Shown: positions 1 to 7,088 of the stretch, piece by piece
Numbering within the stretch: the stretch's first letter is position 1
How the letters are laid out: every line of letters begins with the position of its first letter
Position numbers and translations under genes: made by a program
Notes under the pieces: model-generated
Told to the model about the DNA's origin: nothing
What the model saw: the letters and a program-made list of their open reading frames with translations, nothing else
Database searches by the model: none
Origin: Clostridiales bacterium
Lineage (GTDB): Bacteria > Bacillota > Clostridia > Christensenellales > Borkfalkiaceae
Assembly: GCA_003538975.1 (NCBI GenBank)
Contig: DPQQ01000010.1
Span: forward strand, 191,452 to 205,654
Length of the DNA: 14,203 bases
Direction: 5' to 3'

Positions 1-24
1 TCTTAACCGCTTGACCATGAGGCC
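1..24 (-). tRNA. tRNA-Glu, 5' part only (runs off the window)
   Basis: Read on the minus strand, the first 24 bases begin GGCCTCATGGTCAAGCGGTT and continue AAGA. This is the acceptor 5' strand, D-stem and D-loop typical of Bacillota tRNA-Glu genes. The anticodon lies outside the window, so the identity rests on similarity of the 5' quarter to known tRNA-Glu. A good sigma-A promoter lies just upstream (43-71, minus strand). Confidence 0.75.
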
Positions 25-42
25 TTGAACAAGATCGAATAT

Positions 43-71
43 ATTTTAACAAATAACTTTTAATTTATCAA
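43..71 (-). promoter_or_regulatory. Sigma-A promoter for tRNA-Glu
   Basis: On the minus strand, TTGATA (66-71) and TAAAAT (43-48) are separated by exactly 17 bases. The predicted start is near position 36, about 12 bases before the mature tRNA 5' end. The promoter lies between the tRNA and the 3' end of the upstream minus-strand RNA, so the two are probably separate transcripts. Confidence 0.7.
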
Positions 72-96
72 GCGTTTTGACGCGTTAAGATTAAAT

Positions 97-320
97 AGCT
101 CAAAAAATAAAAAACCCGCCTGTGCCGACGGACGAATTTTGATAATCCGTTTTTACACGGTGAGCGTCCTGCCTGTCGTTTCTGCATTTCTTTTTTAGCG
201 ACCTTCCGGTCAAGAACACCGCTCCGCGACATTGGACTCCGGACCTCTATATTATCATTGTGGATCCCAAAACAGTCGTCCAATCGAACACCGCAGGCAA
301 ATTTGCGGCATCGATAAGTC
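97..320 (-). ncRNA. Structured RNA, probably 6S RNA
   Basis: Read on the minus strand, this region forms a layered hairpin. An outer stem TGCCTG (near 298) pairs with CAGGCA (near 170). Next come GGTGTTCG (about 284-292) as an open 5' side and an apical stem ATTGGAC/GTCCAAT (about 275-285 with 230-238). On the 3' side of the bubble sits a side hairpin GACC-GGAA-GGTC (about 199-210). A closing stem, large central bubble and apical stem, with a small hairpin on the 3' side of the bubble, is the layout of 6S RNA, the regulator that binds the sigma-A RNA polymerase holoenzyme. The 3' end is a hairpin (ACGGA/TCCGT plus weak outer pairs, about 118-166) followed by TTTTTTATTTTTT (97-109), a likely intrinsic terminator. 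A 92-codon reading frame covers the region but has no protein-like character. The exact 5' end is uncertain, and the 6S assignment is by structure, not a search. Confidence 0.5.
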
Positions 321-466
321 AAAAGATATTTATTTTTAAGCGGCAAATCGTTCGGCCGCTTACGGAAAAATATCGGTAATTTTTTATTTACAAATATAAT
401 ATATCACCAAAAAATAAAAAAATCAATTTTATATAAATAATTTTGCAAAAACTTTTGCTTATGCCG

Positions 467-495
467 TTGACATATTATGAGTAGTATTTTAAAAT
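467..495 (+). promoter_or_regulatory. Sigma-A promoter of comEC
   Basis: TTGACA (467-472), a 17-base spacer and TAAAAT (490-495) lie 47 bases before the comEC start. The predicted transcript starts near 502. Its short leader contains AAGGGG (512-517) and a small hairpin CGGC-TTTTT-GCCG (518-530). The hairpin ends 11 bases before the ATG and would bring the distant ribosome-binding sequence closer. Confidence 0.75.
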
Positions 496-541
496 TATGT
501 CGTAATATATCAAGGGGCGGCTTTTTGCCGATAGTTTACGG

Positions 542-2842
542 ATGAAGAAGGGAGAACGATTTATAAATTTAAGACCTGCGGTTATACTTGCCGTCGGGAT
601 AATTTCGGGGATAATATCCGCGTATATATTCGTTTTTTATTCTTCGGCGGTTTTCTTCGCTTTATGGGCGGTTTATATTTCGGTTTTTATATTTCTTTTT
701 ATAATATTTTCCAAAAACGCAGAACTTTTCAATAAGAAGACGATAACGGTTATAGCGTCGTTTATTTTATGTATTTCAGGGGCGTTTTCGGGCATAACTA
801 TTCATAAAAATTACGAAGCCGCGGATATAACCGAAAAATCTTATACCGTAAGCGGAAAAATAACCGCGGTCTCGGGGAGCGAAGACTCGACCGATATTAT
901 TTTAGGCGATCTCGTGTTCGAAGATACGGACGATTTTACTTCACGATATAAAATGGTCGTAAGCGTTAACGAAAATTCGTTCGATATGCCCGTAAAACAG
1001 GGAGATTATATTTCGTTTACCGCCGTCATAAAAAATTTCGGAACGGTTTATAACGACCGTCCGTCGGTTTCGTATCTTTCGGACGGCATAAAATATTCGG
1101 CGAAAATAAGTTCGTTTTCGGAGATAAAATTCATAAAATCAAGGAGCGATGTTTTCGCCGCCGTTTCGAACTTTCTGAACAACTCGCTTAAAAAGGGACT
1201 CAAAAATACCGAAGAGTACGGGATAGCAAAAGGTCTTATTTTAGGCGGCGGCGGGAATATTTCGGATGAAACTTTGTCAACGTTCAGATTTGCGGGAGTC
1301 GCGCATATTTTCGCGGTTTCGGGACTTCATATAGCTTTCCTTGCCGGGATACTTTCGTTTGTTATCAAGGTTTTGAAGATAAAAAAGCCGATCGGGGCGA
1401 TAATAACCGTTATTTCGATGTTCTTTTATTCGGGCGTGTGCGGTTTCACGGTTTCGTCGTTAAGAGCCGCCGTAATGTTTTCGGTTATGTCTGTAGTGGA
1501 TGCGGCGTTTAATAAATACGATCCGATTTCTTCCGTCGCGTTTGCCGGGACGGTACTTTTAGCCGTATTCCCGTACGAACTTTTCGGGGCGGGATTTCTG
1601 CTTTCGTTCGGAACGACTTTATCGCTTATTCTTTTAACCGATCCCATAAAAAGGATATTCGCAAAGGCAATAAAATTCTGCTTTTTCAGAAACGGGAAAA
1701 AGGAACCCGTTGCCCGGAATCCGCACGTTCACGAACTTAGCGATAACGAAGCGAGACTTATTATCGAAGAGAAAATAAAGCTCGAAAAGCGTGACGAAAA
1801 AATAGATAAAATATCCGCGGTATCAGCCGTTCCGATAGCTTCGCTACTTGGAGCGACGCCTTTAAGCGTGTACTTTTTCGGATATTTTTCTTCCGTCTCG
1901 GCGGCGGTAAACGTAATATTCGTTCCGATAATTTCGCTTCTTTTTCCGTTCGTTATACTCGGCGCGGTCATCGGCGGAATTTTTAATATAAGCGGAGTCA
2001 CGCTGTTTATTCCGAAGATTTTTATCAGGCTGATAAGAATTATTATGTGGAGAATAAACGCCGCGCCGCTCGCCGTAAGTCTGCCGTTTTATTTTATTCC
2101 GACGATTATTTTTTATCTCGCCCTTTTATTCTTTTCCGGAATTTTTAATATCGGGCAAAAAGCAAACCGCATAATAACGATAACTCTTATTTTGGTTTCG
2201 ATAATTTCGTCCGTTTCGTATACTGTGTATTACGATAATTCGGTCAAGCTTAAAACTTATTACGACGGATACGTTTCGGCGACACTGGTTACTCGAAACG
2301 ATACCGATATTTTAATAGTAACGTCTGAAACCACTGATTTTTACTTTATAAAGAACATTGTAAAAGAAGTTAAGGACGGCGTTATTGAAAACGTTGTTGT
2401 ATTAAATAAATCGTCTGACGTCAAAAGCGTTATCAGGGGGATGAAGGATAAAATAAAAATTTTATCCGTTTCGTATTTCGGCGGCGCTAACACGGACTAT
2501 CCCGAAATATACTTCGGAATACCTCTGTCCGGCTATGACGAAAATGAAATAACGGAGTTTCAGTCGGCGGTAAAGGGCGGGTTTACAAAGCTCGGTTATG
2601 GATATTCGGTATCGGCGGGCGGAAAAGATTTTCTGATTCTTTCGGATCTTCCCGAAGGAAACGTTTATCCGCTGCTTCCCGATAACGATTACGACAGAGT
2701 TATCTTTACGAGCTGCGAAAAATTCGTAAAAGAAAGGTACAGGACTTCCCGCGGGGTATATGAGATAAAACGCAGATTAAAGCCGGAATTATATAATAAA
2801 TACCGCAAAAATTCTTGCGGAATAACTATCGAAGTATTTTAA
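542..2842 (+). CDS. comEC: ComEC/Rec2 family DNA uptake channel
   Basis: This is a membrane protein that carries single-stranded DNA across the cytoplasmic membrane during natural transformation. N-terminal membrane segments (about 10-60 and 66-85) are followed by an extracytoplasmic OB-like region (about 98-195). The competence domain begins near residue 222 and holds the family signature HIFAVSGLHI (255-264) and SSLRAAVM (306-313). A soluble, charged loop (about 370-425) interrupts the membrane core, which continues to about 562. The C-terminal ~200 residues sit where many ComEC proteins carry a metallo-beta-lactamase-like domain, but no DVGQGD or HxHxDH-type motif is visible, so this part looks degenerate. 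The length (766) is normal for the family. The ATG has no strong ribosome binding site immediately upstream; AAGGGG lies about 25 bases before it. The upstream promoter is good, and a terminator-like hairpin overlaps the stop codon. Confidence 0.9.
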   Translation: MKKGERFINLRPAVILAVGIISGIISAYIFVFYSSAVFFALWAVYISVFIFLFIIFSKNAELFNKKTITVIASFILCISGAFSGITIHKNYEAADITEKSYTVSGKITAVSGSEDSTDIILGDLVFEDTDDFTSRYKMVVSVNENSFDMPVKQGDYISFTAVIKNFGTVYNDRPSVSYLSDGIKYSAKISSFSEIKFIKSRSDVFAAVSNFLNNSLKKGLKNTEEYGIAKGLILGGGGNISDETLSTFRFAGVAHIFAVSGLHIAFLAGILSFVIKVLKIKKPIGAIITVISMFFYSGVCGFTVSSLRAAVMFSVMSVVDAAFNKYDPISSVAFAGTVLLAVFPYELFGAGFLLSFGTTLSLILLTDPIKRIFAKAIKFCFFRNGKKEPVARNPHVHELSDNEARLIIEEKIKLEKRDEKIDKISAVSAVPIASLLGATPLSVYFFGYFSSVSAAVNVIFVPIISLLFPFVILGAVIGGIFNISGVTLFIPKIFIRLIRIIMWRINAAPLAVSLPFYFIPTIIFYLALLFFSGIFNIGQKANRIITITLILVSIISSVSYTVYYDNSVKLKTYYDGYVSATLVTRNDTDILIVTSETTDFYFIKNIVKEVKDGVIENVVVLNKSSDVKSVIRGMKDKIKILSVSYFGGANTDYPEIYFGIPLSGYDENEITEFQSAVKGGFTKLGYGYSVSAGGKDFLILSDLPEGNVYPLLPDNDYDRVIFTSCEKFVKERYRTSRGVYEIKRRLKPELYNKYRKNSCGITIEVF

Positions 2843-2896
2843 TAAGGCGCTCTTTTTCGCAATTTATCTTAAAACGACGGTAAATCGCCTTATTTT
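2841..2896 (+). terminator. Possible intrinsic terminator after comEC
   Basis: AATAAGGCG (2841-2849) and CGCCTTATT (2886-2894) are perfect complements of 9 bp, with a 36-base loop, followed by TT and then CC. It starts inside the comEC stop codon. The long loop and short T tract make it a weak-to-moderate call. Confidence 0.4.
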
Positions 2897-2918
2897 CCGC
2901 CGCAATTATTAAAAATCG

Positions 2919-2950
2919 TTGCAAAAAATAAAAGTAAATGATATTATAAT
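2919..2950 (+). promoter_or_regulatory. Probable promoter of holA
   Basis: TTGCAA (2919-2924) is followed after 17 bases by TATTAT (2942-2947), which overlaps a perfect TATAAT (2945-2950; 20-base spacing). Either -10 would start transcription near 2955, about 75 bases before the holA start. Confidence 0.5.
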
Positions 2951-3029
2951 AATATTAAACGGAAAGATTAAATCGAAGAATTTGATACGGTCGGAATTTT
3001 AAGCATTTTGAAAGACAAAAGGGGAATAA

Positions 3030-3992
3030 TTGGAGTACGCGGAATTCAGGAGAAGTCTTAATAAAGAAGTAATGCCCGTTTACCTGTTCGAAGGCGAAGA
3101 AGTTTACCTGTTCGAAACCGGCTTGAAGGCTATAACCGATTTATGCGTTACTTCGCCGGAAATAAACGCGGTAACTCTGCAAGGCGACGGATTAACGCCC
3201 GAAGCTCTTTTGCCACTTGTATCCGCTCTTCCTTTTTTAAGTCAAAAACGAATCGTCGCAGTAAGGGATTATTACCCGAAGTCTTCCGTTCTGTCCGGCG
3301 CGCTTTCGCCGCTTATGCGGGGCGATTTCAGCGATACTGTGTTCGTTATAATGAACCAAAAATCTTGCGACGCGCTTAAAAAAATAAAGACGGTGACGGT
3401 AGTGTCTTGCGGAAGACAGGACGCAGCCACGCTTTCGAAATGGGCTATAAAACGCGCGGAATCGGGGGGCAAAAAGTTATCGGTCACAGCTGCTAATCTG
3501 CTTGTTACCTACACGCTTTCGGATATGATAAAAATCGCTAACGAAGTCGATAAACTTATCTGTTACGTCGGCGATGCCGATGAGATTACAGAAGCTGATA
3601 TCGAGAACGCCGTCACTAAAGATTCGGAATATAAAATTTACGAGCTTACTGACAGCATCGGCAAAAAAAATTACGAAAAAGCTCTTAAAATCTTAAACGA
3701 TATGATTTACGGCGGCGAACAACCGCAAAAACTATTGAGCAACGTTTATTTTTATATGCGAAGACTTTTCGACGTCGCGATATCCGATAAGCCGGATTCC
3801 GAACTTTCGAAGATTTTCGGCGTAAAAGAGTTTGCGATAAAAAAGGCGAGAGAACAGGCCAAAATGTTCAAACTTAAAAAACTGAAAAAGACGGTGGACG
3901 CGCTTGCAGATTACGACTATATGGCGAAGTCCGGCGGTCTTGACTTCGGTTCGGCGCTCAATCTTGCGATTTTTAATCTTACGACGGACTGA
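3030..3992 (+). CDS. holA: DNA polymerase III delta subunit (clamp loader)
   Basis: HolA is the subunit of the clamp-loader complex that opens the sliding clamp during replication. The 320 residues match the family's usual length. The N-terminus carries VYLFEGEE (17-24), the usual YL(L/F)xGEE strand-turn of HolA proteins, followed by the AAA+-like fold. The middle shows the expected ALPFLSQKRIVAVRDY segment (67-82). The C-terminal helical domain ends in SGGLDFGSALNLAIFNL (300-316). The start is a TTG preceded at 5 bases by AAAAGGGG, which is better placed than any nearby ATG. A 15-bp perfect direct repeat (3078-3092 and 3102-3116) encodes VYLFE twice. It is probably its own transcription unit. 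Confidence 0.9.
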   Translation: MEYAEFRRSLNKEVMPVYLFEGEEVYLFETGLKAITDLCVTSPEINAVTLQGDGLTPEALLPLVSALPFLSQKRIVAVRDYYPKSSVLSGALSPLMRGDFSDTVFVIMNQKSCDALKKIKTVTVVSCGRQDAATLSKWAIKRAESGGKKLSVTAANLLVTYTLSDMIKIANEVDKLICYVGDADEITEADIENAVTKDSEYKIYELTDSIGKKNYEKALKILNDMIYGGEQPQKLLSNVYFYMRRLFDVAISDKPDSELSKIFGVKEFAIKKAREQAKMFKLKKLKKTVDALADYDYMAKSGGLDFGSALNLAIFNLTTD

Positions 3993-4132
3993 ACAAACTA
4001 CGTGTAAGTCGTCAGACCTAATAAAAAGCAATATCGGCGATAACAATAAACGGGTAAAACGGCGAGCCGTCGAACCGAAAAACCATTCACGATAAAGAAA
4101 AAGGAAGACAGCCTTAACCGGCGGAGAAAATT

Positions 4133-4951
4133 ATGGAAATATTAGAGAGAATAGCCAAGGTATTCACTAATTTCACACAGTGGGAATACGCTGTTTCGGC
4201 GATTGTTTTAATACTCACCTTAACGGTTCTGTATTACGAAATGTTCCGGTTTTTAATAGAAAACGACACCTCGATAATAATCGGCGTAATAGTTCTTGTT
4301 CTCGTTGCGTTCGGATTCGTGTTTATGTTCCTGAATAAGATCAACAACGTCTTGTATATATTCGTTCCGACGGTAATCATACTTGCGTTTATATTCTTAT
4401 ATTCGTCGGAAATAAAACATCTTATAAAGTTCCGCCGGCAGAAGAAGCACGACCAGAAAGCTAACAGGAACTTCGACGAAGAAGAAGCCAAAAAGTGTAT
4501 AAGCGAAATAATAAACGCTCTTCAGAACATGTCTAAAAAAGACGTCGGCGCAATAATAATATTATCGAAGGGTAATGTCTCGTCGCAGATTCTGGACAGC
4601 GGTACCATGATAAACAGCGATATTTCGTCCGAACTTATCGAAAGCATTTTCTTTCCGAAGACGCCGCTCCACGACGGCGCGATGATAATCGACGGAACCA
4701 AAATAGTCGCGGCGGGGTGCTTTTTACCGCTCACTCAGAACGAAAATATCCCGAAGGATCTCGGCACCCGACACAGAGCGGGCATAGGAATAACCGAAAC
4801 TGCCGACGTAACGGCTCTTATAGTTTCGGAAGAAACGGGTATTATTTCAACCGTTTACGGCGGCAAATTATCACGTTACGCCGATACCGAAACTCTTAAA
4901 AAGATTTTAAGCAAATTCTACTGGCAGGATTTACTTAAACTCAAAAAGTAA
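4133..4951 (+). CDS. cdaA: Diadenylate cyclase CdaA (c-di-AMP synthase)
   Basis: CdaA makes the second messenger c-di-AMP from two ATP; c-di-AMP controls potassium and osmolyte transport and cell-wall homeostasis in Bacillota. Three membrane segments (about 19-38, 46-67 and 72-92) precede a DAC catalytic domain (about 114-265). This has PLHDGAMII (178-186, the DGA motif) and LGTRHRAGIGITE (210-222, the RHR motif). The 272-residue length is standard. The link between the first two membrane segments lacks the GTRA-Q-like stretch I expect in CdaA, so the membrane part is divergent while the catalytic motifs are intact. The ribosome binding site CGGAG lies 7 bases before the ATG. A microprotein gene follows after 61 bases, where cdaR normally sits. 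No promoter is obvious upstream (3993-4132). Confidence 0.92.
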   Translation: MEILERIAKVFTNFTQWEYAVSAIVLILTLTVLYYEMFRFLIENDTSIIIGVIVLVLVAFGFVFMFLNKINNVLYIFVPTVIILAFIFLYSSEIKHLIKFRRQKKHDQKANRNFDEEEAKKCISEIINALQNMSKKDVGAIIILSKGNVSSQILDSGTMINSDISSELIESIFFPKTPLHDGAMIIDGTKIVAAGCFLPLTQNENIPKDLGTRHRAGIGITETADVTALIVSEETGIISTVYGGKLSRYADTETLKKILSKFYWQDLLKLKK

Positions 4952-5012
4952 TTTATACGTTCATAAGCTTATTTTTACACGCTTTAAGCGGTAATAAAAT
5001 CGGAGATTTATT

Positions 5013-5120
5013 ATGGAAAAGAAGAAAAACAGATTTGTCGAAATAGTATTTTCGAACTTCGGATTTAAAATTTTAGCTCTCGTTATGGCTCTTTTTACGT
5101 TTATCGTAATAACGATGTAA
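5013..5120 (+). CDS. 35-residue membrane microprotein, CdaR-like N-terminal anchor
   Basis: This short frame starts at an ATG with CGGAG upstream (5001-5005). It encodes a charged N-terminus (MEKKKNRFVEIVF), then SNFGFKILALVMALFTFIV and ITM, ending at TAA. The N..FKILAL..AL pattern resembles the N-terminal membrane segment of CdaR/YbbR, the CdaA regulator normally encoded right after cdaA. Here the extracytoplasmic YbbR repeats are absent: a stop follows the membrane segment, and the next gene begins 26 bases later. No YbbR-like sequence is visible before that. It may be a dedicated microprotein partner of CdaA or the stump of a decayed cdaR. The function is inferred from position and the anchor sequence only. 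Confidence 0.6.
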   Translation: MEKKKNRFVEIVFSNFGFKILALVMALFTFIVITM

Positions 5121-5146
5121 ATATAAAACATTACGGGGATATTGTA

Positions 5147-6550
5147 TTGACCGTTATAACGTGCAAGTTCGGCGGATCTTCTCTCGCCGATAAAGACGGA
5201 TTTTTAAAAGTCGCAAAAATAGTTCTGTCGGATAAAAACCGAAAGTATATCGTAGTCTCGGCTCCGGGGAAGCGATATGACAAAGATATAAAAATTACCG
5301 ACGGTCTTATAAATTTTACAAAAGAAACGCCTTTTACCGAAGCCCGGGAGAAGGCGTTTTCATATGTCGAAGAGAGAATCCTTTCTATCGCAAACGGTCT
5401 CGGCGCTGGCGAGTTTATCAAGACCTGTCTTGCCGAAATGAAACTGAAATTCGATAAAAACCCGTTTTATAACGACTACATAATATCCCGCGGCGAATAT
5501 CTTTCCGCCAAAATTTTTTCATATATAACAGGGTATAAGTTTATACCGCCCGAAAGCTTTATATCGGTTGACGAAAGCGGCGTTTATAAGAATACCGTAA
5601 GCGGCTTTTATTTACCGGAATATTCGGTTATACCCGGCTTTTACGGCAAGGATAAGTACGGCAGAATAAAAACGCTTAAACGCGGCGGCGGCGACGTTAC
5701 GGGTTCCGTCGTGGCGGAGATGACAAACTCCGATTTGTATGAGAACTTTACAGACGTGGACGGCGTTTATGCGATAAGTCCGAAAATCGTACAGAAGCAA
5801 AATCCACTTAAGTTTTTGAGTTACGATGAACTCGAAGTTTTATCTGGAGCGGGAGCGGAAGTTTTTTCCGAAGACGCTATTTATCCCTTAAAAGTAAAAA
5901 ATATTCCCGTCGTTATAAAAAACACGTCGAAGGAGTATGAAAGAATCGTTTCCGCTTCGGAGCATAAGAATGAGAACTTTAAAGATTATTATACCGGCAC
6001 GGCGGTGTTTCGGCAGAACAGGTTCGTCAAACAAAGCCCGAAAATCAAAATCGCAATTAAAAAAGGCTTATCGTTAATAACAATTTCGGCAGGTTCTTCT
6101 TGCACAGAATATTCGGCAAAAATACTTAAAGCGTTTTCCGATTACGGCGTAAAATGCGAATTGATTTCGGTTACAGGAAGAAAATTTTCCGCCGTTTTCG
6201 ACCTTAATTCAAAAGAATCCGCAAGCGGAAAAAAGATATTTTTCGCTAAGCCTTCCGAATTTTTTACCGAACTGTATCTAAGCTACTTAAAAAATCTTGA
6301 TACAGACTACGTTTTTATAAGAGAAAACGTTTCTCTTATAACAGTTTTACCGGGAGAAGCAGATAATGATTTACCTGACGATAATTTTATAAACAAGCGA
6401 AGCGGAAAATTTGTCAAAATCGAAAATATTCTGAAATCCGCCGGTGCCGTTATTACGGTGTCGGATGAACTTTCCGTAAAAGCCGTTATTGACGACTCGA
6501 AAAAAGATTCAACCCTAAAATCGCTCTTTAAGACGAACGGTGCGATTTAG
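5147..6550 (+). CDS. lysC: Aspartate kinase (Clostridia/ThrD-type)
   Basis: Aspartokinase phosphorylates aspartate in the first step toward lysine, threonine and methionine. The amino-acid kinase domain (about 1-265) shows CKFGGSS (6-12), VVSAPGKR (36-43), SRGEYLSA (114-121), TLKRGGGDVTGSVVA (176-190), FTDVDGVYAISPK (201-213) and LSYDELEVLSGAGAEVF (224-240). RGG-D-TG is the form seen in the ThrD/YclM-like class; the usual serine of GGSD is glycine here. The C-terminal ~200 residues should hold two ACT domains (about 305-375 and 395-467), which are weakly recognisable. The start is TTG with ACGGGGA 7 bases upstream, which places the KFGGSS motif at the expected distance from the N-terminus. 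It sits 26 bases after the microprotein gene, so cdaA, the microprotein gene and this gene may be cotranscribed. Confidence 0.9.
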   Translation: MTVITCKFGGSSLADKDGFLKVAKIVLSDKNRKYIVVSAPGKRYDKDIKITDGLINFTKETPFTEAREKAFSYVEERILSIANGLGAGEFIKTCLAEMKLKFDKNPFYNDYIISRGEYLSAKIFSYITGYKFIPPESFISVDESGVYKNTVSGFYLPEYSVIPGFYGKDKYGRIKTLKRGGGDVTGSVVAEMTNSDLYENFTDVDGVYAISPKIVQKQNPLKFLSYDELEVLSGAGAEVFSEDAIYPLKVKNIPVVIKNTSKEYERIVSASEHKNENFKDYYTGTAVFRQNRFVKQSPKIKIAIKKGLSLITISAGSSCTEYSAKILKAFSDYGVKCELISVTGRKFSAVFDLNSKESASGKKIFFAKPSEFFTELYLSYLKNLDTDYVFIRENVSLITVLPGEADNDLPDDNFINKRSGKFVKIENILKSAGAVITVSDELSVKAVIDDSKKDSTLKSLFKTNGAI

Positions 6551-6567
6551 CATGATTTTGCCTTTAA

Positions 6568-6636
6568 ATTTGTCAATATTTTTCTGACAAATCCACCTTT
6601 AATTATAAAAAGCGACTGTTAAGGCCGCTTTTTTAA
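6568..6636 (+). terminator. Intrinsic terminator of the aspartokinase gene
   Basis: Two hairpins follow the stop codon. The first is ATTTGTCA/TGACAAAT (6568-6575 with 6585-6592). The second is AAAAAGCG/CGCTTTTT (6607-6614 with 6626-6633), running into a T tract. The second has the form of a Rho-independent terminator and could also work from the other strand. Confidence 0.65.
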
Positions 6637-6679
6637 TTTAAAAAATGCAGATAAAATCTTCAAAATTTTCAAAAAAGTA

Positions 6680-6709
6680 TTGAAATATGTTAATTTAATG
6701 TGCTACAAT
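6680..6709 (+). promoter_or_regulatory. Extended -10 promoter of RNA-A
   Basis: TTGAAA (6680-6685) is followed after 18 bases by TACAAT (6704-6709), with TG at 6701-6702 forming an extended -10 (TGCTACAAT). The predicted start is near 6716. No protein gene follows for almost 800 bases. Confidence 0.65.
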
Positions 6710-6715
6710 ATATGT

Positions 6716-6905
6716 GACGATATAAATCGGGTTACAAACAGGCAAAAGGACGCAAAAAGAGTTCTGCTAAATCAGAACTCTTGCTTCGCCGATGCGAATA
6801 AGTGATTTGACAAAGTTTTTATTTGAACTCGCTTTGTTATTTTGCAATACTCTTAAACGTTATATTTTTTTAGTTTGTAACTCCTGTAAAATCGGGAGTT
6901 TTTAT
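6716..6905 (+). ncRNA. RNA-A: structured RNA or riboswitch-like leader, unidentified
   Basis: A promoter at 6680-6709 and a terminator at 6879-6903 bracket about 190 bases that fold well. GTTACAAAC (6731-6739) and GTTTGTAAC (6873-6881) are perfect 9-bp complements closing the domain. Inside are a 10-bp hairpin AAGAGTTCTG/CAGAACTCTT (6757-6766 with 6773-6782) and a stem ACAAAG/CTTTGT (6810-6815 with 6832-6837). GAACTC occurs twice (6775-6780 and 6825-6830), so GAGTTC (6759-6764) can pair with either. The 3' strand of the closing stem overlaps the 5' arm of the terminator by three bases, as in riboswitches or attenuators. The purine-rich stretch at 6740-6756 is a candidate conserved core. I do not recognise the family. 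No ligand or target is evident. It could be a free-standing small RNA. Confidence 0.5.
6879..6905 (+). terminator. Intrinsic terminator of RNA-A
   Basis: AACTCC (6879-6884) pairs with GGAGTT (6895-6900), extended by a T-G wobble, and is followed by TTTTAT. Its 5' arm overlaps the 3' strand of the RNA-A closing stem, so the two structures compete. Confidence 0.6.
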
Positions 6906-6951
6906 ATTTAAAAGTAAGAAAAGCAGAAAACTGAATCATCGGTAAATTGCA

Positions 6952-6999
6952 GCAAAATAAATTCCGTTTGAGTTTTTACTCGGACGGAATTTATTTTGC
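6952..6999. repeat. 48-nt near-perfect hairpin (inverted repeat)
   Basis: The 16-nt arms GCAAAATAAATTCCGT (6952-6967) and ACGGAATTTATTTTGC (6984-6999) are perfect complements. The stem continues inward through two T-G wobbles and GAGT/ACTC to a TTTT loop, giving about 22 bp. It lies between RNA-A and RNA-B. It could be a bidirectional terminator or a small palindromic repeat element. Confidence 0.8.
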
Positions 7000-7053
7000 A
7001 TAAAAATATTTTATAAAACTCTTTTTCCCCGTCAATTTTTGCAAAAGTCGCTA

Positions 7054-7082
7054 TTGACAATAAACCGTTTTTTTGCTATAAT
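7054..7082 (+). promoter_or_regulatory. Perfect consensus sigma-A promoter of RNA-B
   Basis: TTGACA (7054-7059), 17 bases, TATAAT (7077-7082). Both hexamers are exact consensus. The predicted start at about 7089 coincides with the first base of the 11-bp closing stem of RNA-B. This is one of two perfect promoters in the window, so strong, probably constitutive expression is expected. Confidence 0.85.
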
Positions 7083-7088
7083 AAAATC

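Noticed and set aside
68..346. 92-codon minus-strand reading frame
   Set aside because: It overlaps a clearly structured RNA with a terminator, has no ribosome binding site, and its residue content is not protein-like.
6741..6756. GGCAAA and GGACGCAAA words reminiscent of the c-di-GMP-I (GEMM) riboswitch
   Set aside because: The hairpin that must separate the two words is missing, and the tetraloop-receptor helix that should follow is absent. The match is probably coincidental.
6792..6911. 39-codon hydrophobic frame (MRISDLTKFLFELALLF...), possible type I toxin
   Set aside because: It has no ribosome binding site and it runs through the intrinsic terminator of RNA-A, so a full message would rarely exist.
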